Shown piece after piece: positions 20,409 to 30,076 of a DNA stretch of 30,076 nucleotides (positions are counted from its first letter, which is position 1; the number at the start of each line of letters is the position of its first letter). Below the pieces are notes generated by a model that saw nothing but the letters and a program-made list of their open reading frames with translations, was not told where the DNA came from and did not search any database. The position numbers were made by a program, and so were the translations under genes. The stretch is from Anaeromyces robustus. Lineage: Eukaryota; Neocallimastigomycota; Neocallimastigomycetes; Neocallimastigales; Neocallimastigaceae. The DNA lies in the NCBI GenBank assembly GCA_002104895.1, contig MCFG01000117.1, positions 132,501 through 162,576 on the forward strand, written 5' to 3'.

Positions 20409-21037
20409 CTATAATGAATCGTAAATACTCAAAGATCGAGTTTTAACACGTTTAACTAATCGGTGTTGAGGATGTTGTTGATTATTACTATTTTTCCTTT
20501 TTTTCTTTTTCTTATTCCGTTGATTAATTGAATTATTATTATTGGTATCATCTTCTTTCTTTTGAAATTTTTCATCATCATCTGTATTATTAGAACTTTG
20601 TTTTTCATCTGTAGGACTAACTGATAATAGTGAAGAAACGGAAGGATTTTTTCTTAATTTAGGCATATTTAAAGAATTTATTATATAACTATCACTTTTA
20701 TAACCACTATTACTATTAATCTTATTCATATTATTATTACTACTATTATAATTATTATTATTATTTAAATTTTGCATAAATTCTTTTTCATATAAATCTT
20801 CATAAAATTTTTTATTCTTTTTAGTTTTTTTACTTAAAATTTTGGAAATTATGAGGGATGAATTAATTTCATTTTCATTTGATGAATGTACTGAATTAGT
20901 ATCATCAATTTTTGGGAATATCATAGCTGATTTACGATAACGTGATAAATCATTATTAGTATTAGTATTATTATTACTATTAGTATTATTATTACTATTA
21001 TTATTATTATTACTATTATTATTATTATTATTATTAC

Positions 21038-21133
<96 letters not shown>

Positions 21134-22337
21134 CTAATGAATAAGAATTATTTATTGGATTATTATTTTCATCATCACTTTCATAATAAACATCATTACG
21201 TTGATTTAAAGAAGAAGAAATATATTGTTTTTTCTTTATACCTAATTTATTTATTTTTTTCATAATAGGATCCATAAAATCACTAGATAAATTATTTCTA
21301 TAATAGTATGGAATATTATTTTTATTATCACTATTATTATTATTAGTCTTATTTTTATTATTATTCTTATTATTCTTATTAGTAGTAGTAGAAGAAGTAG
21401 TGTTAAATATATTTATATGAAGTGGTTTATTTGGAGATATATAATATTCAGCTTCAGAATCTGAAGAATCCGAAGAATAAGAATTATTTGGAGATTCCAT
21501 ATAGGAATATAATGAAAGATTATCAGATGTCATATTATCAAAATCAGAATAATAATTATCATATAAATTATCAATATTAGCATCTTCTTCAAAATAATCA
21601 TTTTCATAATCGTTAGCAGAATTATCAGTATAATAAGAAAGATCATCTGAATCTATAGCCATAATATCATTACCTTGCATTTCTTCATCAAATTGACTTC
21701 CATTTTCGGATTCATGGAAAAGTGATTTACCATTTAATAATGTTCGTGTAAGAGCTTCATTAATTTCAAGTGATTGACTTTGATTACTAAATTCAGAAAC
21801 AGATAAAGATGATGGTAATAATTGATAATGACGACTATCTTTATCATCATTATTATCATCATTATTATTAGAATTATTATTAGTATCAGGCATAGTTAAT
21901 GCAATTAATCTTAAAGGAACATGTGAAGATTCACAATTATTATTATCTTCAGTAATAGAATCTTCAATTAAATCCATTAATTTATTCTGGAATTCCATTC
22001 GTTTTTGTCTTTCTTTTTCTATTTCTTTTTGTTCTTTTAATTTTTCTTCTTCTTCTTTTTGTTGTTGTTGAATTTCAAATCTTTTTCTATCTTCCTCAGT
22101 ATCGGTTAATTCACCTTCTTCCATATGTGATTCTTTATTATTATTTATATTTTCTTTTGTTATATTAACTTCTAAATTATTATAATTATTATTATTATTA
22201 TTATCACTCTCCTTTTTGTTTTCATGTGATACTGTATTATTTGTTTCATTAGATGATATCTTTTCTTTTTCTTCTTCTTTTTCTTCTATCATTTTAATTT
22301 CTTCTTTTTGAATAGCATTATTATTATTATTAGTATT

Positions 22338-22425
<88 letters not shown>

Positions 22426-22870
22426 TTATTATTAATTACTGTTTCATTATGATTTTTATTTTCATTGTTAGTATTGATTGCTTCAGACATTCCCTTTTTC
22501 ATTCCTTTATTTTTCTTTTTTTTCTTTAAACTCTTTACAACAACATCATTATCATAATTTACAATAAATTTTCCACTATCAATCAATCTTCTAACCATTT
22601 CATAAATATAACGTTTTTTACGTTGTTCAACCATAAAATGGGTATTGTATCCAAAAGCATTTTTCATAATGGAAACAATTTTTTCACTATTTACAACACA
22701 ATTAGCAGGATATACCTTTTTTAGATATTCTGCAAGATCATTTACAATTTTTCTTTTAGGACTAATAGTCTGAGATATTTTAACACCAAAACTAAGCGCT
22801 TTTCTAATTTCATCTTGACATTCAACGTAATCTTCATTTAATGCTATAGATTCACTATTATTAATATTAA

Positions 22871-22908
<38 letters not shown>

Positions 22909-25130
22909 GTAGTAGTAGTAGTAGTAGTAGTAGTAATAGTATTATTATTATTATTATTGTTGTTGTTATTATTGTTGTTATTATTGTTGTTGTTATTGTT
23001 GTTGTTGTTGTTGTTACTTATAGAAGGTATAGTTGAATTTCTATTTAGACTTATATGACCAAAGTTTTCATTATTTCCAATATTTTCTTTTATATTGGAA
23101 GTATTAAAAGATTCTGGTGATAACGTTTTTTGATTCTTTATTAATTGTTTTAATTTTTGTTTTAAAAAATGATTATAACTTAATTCATCTATATTTTTAT
23201 TTTTAATAGTTTTGACTTTTAATGAATATTTTGCTAATAAAGGATTATTTTTTCTTTGCATTCTACGATTATTATTATCATCAGATAATCCAAGAGGATT
23301 AATATGTGCCATGTTATCATTTATTAGATTATCTTTTGGATTGGAGAAAATTGAATTATTATTTTTGTCATTTGAAATTGAAGAAACCACAGTATTATCA
23401 TCAATAAAACTATGAACATTTTTTAAGCTAGATGAACCATTTGTAGGTGTTGTAACTGGAGATAAAATCGTTTTATTTGATGGTAATAAATTAATAGTTG
23501 TAATACTAGGTATTAAAGATCCCTTTTCAGTATTTGTATCATTTTCATTCGTATTATTATTATTATTTTCATTACTACTAATAATAATACTACTTTTATT
23601 ATTACTAATAATATCATTAATATCTTTATTATTAGTAGTATTGATATTACTATTATCATAATTAGTATTATTTGTATTATTACTACCATTAACATTACCA
23701 TTACTATTTAAAATTGGAGAAATTGATGTATTATTTTGACTGTTATTATTTGAATTATTGCTAAATTTTTTCATCCGATGAAAATTATTTTGATATAATG
23801 AATCAGAAATTCTTTTCTTTTTATTTTTCTTTTTGTTATCTTTTCTTCTTTGAACTGGTAATTTATCTGGAAATGTAAGAGGAGGTCTAACCATACGATT
23901 AAATATAGCTAATCCCATAACAGCATCTCTAGCAGAATAAATAATATCATCTAATTTCATATGACGTTTATCAAATTTCATTTTTTTAATTCCTCCATCT
24001 TTTTCTAAAAGTTGACCAGTATATAAATAAGAAAGTGAACTTAAACTTTCTACAGGTAACTTCATTCCATGAGCTAATAATTGTAAATCTATAACTCCTT
24101 TCATTTCAAAATTATACCATTTCTTCAAAAGATCAGCATCACCAATTGAATTGACGCCAACTTTAATAATTGATTTTTTTGTTAAAATATCCTTTAAATG
24201 ATAAGGAAATTGATTAATATCCCATATACGTTCTTGTTCTAATTCATTTTCATCATCAACACTTGGAGAATTTGAATTAAAATAATTATTATATTTTGTA
24301 TAATCTTCATCATAAAAAGTATCATTAGAATAATTTAATTTTAAATTGTAAAACTCAGGAGAAGAGAAAAAGTTCTTATTATTATTATCACTATTATCAC
24401 CGTCATGTTCATTTAATGTTGTAGATTCACCACCATTTTTATTATTATTTGGTCTATGAATAGGATATGCACACATTCTATAGACTTGAAAAAGAAGACA
24501 TATATCTTCTGTTGGAGCAATTTGAATTAAACTAACAGCACCTTTCATATGATTACGAAAAACAGTTGTTTCAGTATCAAATCCTAATACACGAATTTCT
24601 TTAAAATGTTTTAAAATTTCCGCTAATACATTAGCTTCTTCACATGTTTGAGCTAAATAAGTACAAGGTACATCTGCAACTTTTTGAACACCACAATTTT
24701 TTAATAGATAGTGTAATGTTTTATGTGTTTGTGGATGAAGTGTTGGAATTTGTGGTAAAGTTTCACCAAAAAGAGGAGAATTAAAAGATGGAGGAACCAA
24801 CGATGTTAACTTTGGTAAATATGAAGTAAATGAAGATTTATAATCATTATTCTCATTTTTTTTATTATAATCTTTTGTTGATTGGTTATTAACTGTAGAA
24901 GAAATTTGAGCAGGAAATGATGTAATAGTGTAATTATTAAAATTTACACTATTATTCAAATTGGAAGAATTAAAATTATCATTTCTTACAATTCTATCCT
25001 CATATGAAAATATTTTATTATTTAAAGATACATAATCCTTAATGGATATTTCATTTATATTTATCATAGCTTCAGAATAAGTACCATTATTATATATATT
25101 TTCAATATCATTTTGGTTGTTATTTTCCAT
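20409..25130 (-). CDS. DEDDy 3'-5' exonuclease-domain protein, Asn-rich, single exon
   Basis: One uninterrupted 1573-aa frame, from the ATG at 25130 to the TAG at 20409. Residues about 140-415 form a DnaQ-like exonuclease of the WRN-exo/Egl type: motif I FDTET (Asp185, Glu187), motif II around Asp331 (NSIGDADLL) and motif III YSARD (Tyr398, Asp402), the DEDDy pattern. All four acidic residues and the Tyr are present, so catalysis is plausible. An insertion of about 80 residues rich in Asn/Ser (about 226-305) separates motifs I and II. A second ordered block at about 775-865, with alternating helices and a RRLIDSGKF stretch before a Lys run, may be a small helical or winged-helix domain; I do not recognise it. 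Asn tracts, two long Thr runs, a charged Glu/Lys segment (about 1010-1060) and a basic C-terminus (KRVKTRS) complete it. Substrate (DNA or RNA) and pathway are unknown. Confidence 0.85.
20950..21133. repeat. Asn-codon microsatellite in the exonuclease gene
   Basis: ATT repeats on the plus strand correspond to a long poly-Asn tract with scattered Ser/Thr in the protein. It encodes low-complexity sequence outside the conserved domains. Confidence 0.85.
22317..22433. repeat. Compound AAT/ACT microsatellite coding poly-Thr then poly-Asn
   Basis: On the coding (minus) strand a run of ACT codons (14 Thr) passes directly into a run of AAT codons (14 Asn, then mixed Asn/Thr). A similar ACT/AAT compound tract occurs at about 22868-23010. 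It is in frame and part of the exonuclease-domain gene. Confidence 0.85.
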
Positions 25131-26696
25131 ATCGATTAAGTTTATAATTTGGATATATTTAATAATAATTAAAACAATTATTTCATAAAAAAAAACAAAA
25201 ATAAAAATAAAACAAATATACTTTAGGAAAAAAATAAAATAAATAAATAAATAAATGACAGTTAAATAAAATAAAATAAATAAAATAAAATTGTAAAAAA
25301 AAAAAAAAAACTATAACTACACTTTTTCTTTATTATTTTAAATATTACCAATATTAATAGAACATTATTTATATTACTAATATTACTATATATTAAAACA
25401 TTTATTACTTATATTAATTAATTTTTAAATAAGTATCCGAAAAAACTAAAATGTAATTAATTTTTTGAGTTTTGTTTTTTTATTTTTTTTTCAATTTTTT
25501 ATTAGTATTATTAATAATATTTAGAATAATTATAATTTATATATATATATATATATGAAATTTTATGAATAATGCCTAAGTAAATTTTTACAAAATTTAT
25601 TTTTTTTTTCTAAAAAAATATTTAAATTAATTTATTTTTAATGTAAGCTGATAGTACTTTCGTTTATAATAAAATATTTATTCAATAATTCAATAATAGA
25701 TATTATATATTAATAAATATGTATGAATGAATAATAAATTTATGTATTTATGTATAATATTATATTATTTTAAAAAGCTTTATATTTTCTTCTTTTACTT
25801 TATTATTTTTATTTTAAAGCATATATAAATTAAAATAGTTTATTTATTTACAAATAATAATAAAAAAATATAAAGCTTTATTATTCATTACATTTTTAAA
25901 AATAATTATATTAAAAAAAATAAATGTATCTTTTTAAAGTATACTTTTTAATTTTATTTATATTATTAAATTTATAAATAAAATAAAAATAAAAAAAGTT
26001 CATCTTTTTTAATATATTTATATTTTTTTTTTTAAAAAAAAAAAAAAAAAACATTTTGAATAACTAACCAATCATTTAATTAGTATTAATGTATTATACA
26101 AGTATTGTATAAAAATGTAATTAAAAAATAAAAATGAAAAGAATATATTATTAATTGAATAATCATTTTTTTTTATATTTTAATACTTTATACCTTTATA
26201 TAATTATTATATAAATATAATAAGTAAAAATATTTAATTTTTATTATTTAAAATTGAAATATAAAATTATATATTATATAGTTACACCTATGGATAAACT
26301 AAATAAGATAATATATATATGTTAAACAAAAAAAGTACTAAAACAAAAATTCTTACTCCACATATAAGTTTCATATTCTATAAATTATCTATACATATAT
26401 AATTTTATATTTAATAATAAATATCATAATTATGTAATATTTTTATTAAAAAAACTAACCATTTTTTTTTATTCTTTTTTCTTTTTTTTTTTTCTAATTA
26501 TTAGAATATATATAAATTAATTACTTAATATTATATAGTTTTACATTAAAATTGTTCATTGTAAGTAAATATTAATTACTGAATTCATTCATTTTATATA
26601 CATTTTAATATATTCAATATTGTTTAAAAAAATTATTAAATAGTTCATTTTTCTTTTCTAACATATTCATTGTAAGGTCAAAAGTTCAAATAACTT
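25131..26696. other. Gene-free region upstream of the exonuclease gene
   Basis: No coding signal was found on either strand. It contains A/AAATA-rich 5' flank (25180-25310), AT dinucleotide runs and homopolymers. The exonuclease promoter should lie near 25131-25450, but no distinctive element is visible. Confidence 0.5.
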
Positions 26697-26697
26697 G

Positions 26698-26831
<134 letters not shown>

Positions 26832-27044
26832 ATTTGCTTATTTTAAAAATTGTACAATTAATTATTATAAATCTGTTTATTATTACTATAATTATTACTA
26901 CTATAATTATCATTACTCTAATTACTATATTTATTATTGTTTACTTGCTCATTTTAACAATGTATATTTAATTTTTCCTTTCTCCTTTTGTTTAATAAGA
27001 AAAATAGAAATTAAAAGAGAAAATAGATTAACCCTTTGAATTAG

Positions 27045-27047
27045 AAA

Positions 27048-27098
<51 letters not shown>

Positions 27099-27235
27099 AT
27101 TAAAAATAATGAATAAATAAATAAATAAATTAAAAATAATGAATAAATAAATAAATAAATAAATAAATAAGTAAACAAATAAATAAATATATTAAAAATA
27201 ATAAATAAATAAATAAATAATTAATTAATAAATAA

Positions 27236-27282
<47 letters not shown>

Positions 27283-27500
27283 ATATATAAATAAATAATA
27301 AATAAATAAATAAATATATAAATAAATAAATAAATAAATATATAAATAAATAATAAATAAATAAATAAATATATAAATAATAAATAATAAATAAATACAA
27401 AATTTAAAATAAATAAATAAATAAATATATAAATAAATAATAAATAAATAAATAAATATATAAATAATAAATAATAAATAAATACAAAATTTAAAATAAA
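27045..27500. repeat. TAAA-based satellite-like array with higher-order structure
   Basis: TAAA units are interspersed with TAA and TATA variants. In the distal part a unit ending in ATACAAAATTTAAAATAAA recurs 87 bp apart (27396 and 27483), showing duplication of a larger block. There is no coding function. Confidence 0.9.
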
Positions 27501-29158
27501 TTGTTTTTTTTTTAATTCCAAATAATAATATATTTAATATATCAACAGTATAATGTAATATGTATGAATATATTTTTTAATTGAAATGTCATAATTTATT
27601 TTGTAGTAATTTTTTAAATTAATTTATAAAGTGTATCATATTAAAATTTTATATAAATCTTTATATAAAATATATTGTTTATATATGAATAATTAAATTT
27701 AATTATATAATATAAAAATATTATTTACTTTGAGAATTAACACAGTTTTTTTAAAAGAAAAAATTATTATTAATTATTATTCATTTTATTTTTTAAAAAA
27801 ACTGTGTTAGAATAATTCTCAAACAATATATTTATTTTATTATTATTTTTTGGTGATTGCTATCTTTTTTATTTTTTTTAAATAGATATTAATAGTATAA
27901 AAAGATATATATTAATTTTTCAAAATCATGATTATATTATACATAATATCACCCTAAATATTAATTAGTTTTGATAAATAATAATGTTTTTGATAATTTT
28001 CATAAATATTAATTTGATATAATAATAAAAAATCACAATAATTGAAATAATTGAAATTGATTAAATTAATTTTTTTTAATTTTTTTTTACTGTGGATTTA
28101 TTTGAATTAATTTTTTGGATTTATTAGTAATTTACATTAAACTTTTTTTTAATTATTTATTACTATAAAATAATAATAATTATAATATAAAATAACATGT
28201 TAAGTTTTTTAACATTATGAAAACTTTTTATTTCAAATTGTAATCTATTGTATATTTTTTCACTTCTTAAAAATAATTATTTCTTTATTTTAGTTAGTTT
28301 GTAAGAATTGTCATTTTTTGATAAAAAAAATAAAAAAGATTTTTAATTTGTTTATATTATTAAAAAATGAATACAAAAAATATTAAAAGTTTATAAAATA
28401 CATAAAGTATTAAATAAATATTAATTATTAACTATTCTTTATTATATTGTAATATATTATATATAATTATTAAATTATTAAATAATATATATTAAAATAT
28501 AATAACATGATATAATAGTTATATAAATATTGTACAATTATTTTAAAGTTTTTATTGTATAAATTTATATTTAATTAATTTATTAATATAATAAATTTAG
28601 ACATTTCAATTAATTTATTTATTACAATATAATTAATAATATATTTATATATTATATAAGTAAAAATTATTTTAATTCTATATAGAATTATGCTGAATAT
28701 TATTTAATATATATAGTATATGTAAAATAATTTATAAACATTAATTATAATATATAAAAAATATATATAATATAATAATATCTGAATAATAATTTTGTCC
28801 ATGGAAATGGAAATGGATCGTCATATATTTCTTTATATTTAATCCATTTTTATTTAGTTATTATTTATTTATTCATTATATTTATTATGTAATAATTCAT
28901 TTCTTAATATAGAAATTTTATCAGTGTTATAAAAACTAATAGTGAATCTAAATCTAAAATAAAAAGTAAAAAAGTAAAATACAAGGAAAACTTTTAACAG
29001 ATTTTTTATTCATATTGTTTAAGAAATTATTTTTTTTAAATAGTACACTTTAAAATAATCGATGATTGGTTTTTTCATGTCTTTTTTTATTTTCTTTATA
29101 GTTTACTGGGATAATTTTTATTTAAATAGATTATTAATTTATTATTTACTTATTCTTT

Positions 29159-29190
<32 letters not shown>

Positions 29191-30076
29191 TTAAAAGTTA
29201 TAATACAATTAGTATTTTTTATTAACAATCTTTTGTTTTTTAACAAATAAAATTTAAATTTTTTTACTTCCATATCTTAAAGCAACTAAATAATTCTTAC
29301 ATACTTTATTATTAAAAAATTTAAAATATTTTTCCTTTTTATTTAAAATTTATCTTTTAAAATTAATTAAAATTTTAAATAAATAATAATATATAGATAT
29401 TTTTATAACTATGAAAATTTTTATTTTGTAATATATTCAAAATACTTTTTTGATGACTGATTGATAAATTATAATGTCCATATATATTTAAATATACTGA
29501 AAATTATATAAAGTAATACTAATTGATTTAACATAATCTATATTAAATAGTTTTACTTTATATATTATTTATAAAGACTTTTTCTTTATTTTTTTTTTTG
29601 TATTAATATCAATTATTATAATAAATAATAAATAAAAGTAGATAAACAAAAACAAAATTTATTATTATGATTTTATATTAATTGATTATTTAATAAATTA
29701 ATAAAATGAATTTTATTATGAATCCTTAATATACTACTTATAAGGAAATAAAATAAATATAAAAGAAAGTAATAAATATTAAAGAAAGTACATATATTTT
29801 TTAAAATATACTGAAAATAAAATTTGGTTATTTTAATAATAAAAGAATTCTATATATTAAAAAGTTAAATTTACTAAAAAAAAAAAAAAAACCTTTATTA
29901 TTGAAATAGAAATATATTAATGATTTTGGTATAAGTTATTATTAATTCTGTCAAAAAAAAAATATTATTAATACAAAATTATATTCTATTTATTTTATAC
30001 ATTTAATAAATATTTTTTATAATAAGACTAGATATATATTTTAAATATCAAAATGTATTTAGATTTATTATATCGA
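27501..30076. other. Gene-free A+T-rich region to the window end
   Basis: I see no gene, RNA gene or mobile-element coding region. Apart from the inverted repeat at 27729-27823 there are homopolymers (for example the T-runs at about 29158-29193) and a short GGAAAT repeat at about 28800-28818. Exons of a gene lying mostly beyond the window cannot be excluded near the right end. Confidence 0.45.
27729..27823. repeat. Inverted repeat with 28-bp arms
   Basis: The left arm is TTTGAGAATT followed by AACACAGTTTTTTTAAAA. The right arm is its reverse complement, carrying a 5-base insertion between the two blocks. The arms enclose an A+T-rich spacer of about 35 bp. It could be a small foldback element or simply a stable hairpin. 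Confidence 0.75.

Noticed and set aside
22308-23701. Short frames on either strand inside the exonuclease gene
   Set aside because: They are shadows of Asn, Thr and neighbouring codons of the 1573-aa gene.

Overview
The window is eukaryotic nuclear DNA, extremely A+T-rich. It has long homopolymers, AAT and TTTA microsatellites, many short GT-AG introns of about 100-330 bp, and an Asn-rich protein. With a fungal-type phospholipid methyltransferase and an LTR element, this fits best an early-diverging fungus of the anaerobic gut group (Neocallimastigomycetes). A dictyostelid is the main alternative, but intron density argues against it. The organism call is an inference from composition and gene structure.

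Layout. 1-79: 3' tip of a plus-strand gene, probably the tRNA-His guanylyltransferase Thg1. 1283-3022 (+): eight-exon phosphatidylethanolamine/phospholipid N-methyltransferase (Opi3/PEMT family). 4512-9605 (+): fifteen-exon membrane glycoprotein of about 972 aa whose architecture matches prominin, with a signal peptide, five membrane spans, a Cys-rich first cytoplasmic segment and two large N-glycosylated loops. 10088-10915 (+): four-exon NR2C2AP (TRA16) homologue whose last intron reads as a U12-type AT-AC intron. 11806-13341: compact non-autonomous LTR retroelement with two apparently identical 353-bp LTRs and an internal array of related hairpins. 14954-19522 (+): thirteen-exon SAGA deubiquitinase (Ubp8/USP22) with a long C-terminal extension. 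20409-25130 (-): intronless 1573-aa DEDDy 3'-5' exonuclease-domain protein with Asn/Thr tracts. 25131-30076: about 5 kb of gene-free, repeat-rich DNA.

The genes are independent housekeeping or cell-biology genes with no operon-like logic. Four complete genes plus the partial one run on the plus strand. The USP22-like gene and the exonuclease gene converge across about 0.9 kb.

The points most worth a second look are the apparent minor-spliceosome intron, the prominin-like pentaspan protein in a probable fungus, and the hairpin array inside the small LTR element. All exon boundaries were derived by eye from reading frame, splice dinucleotides and protein family fit.
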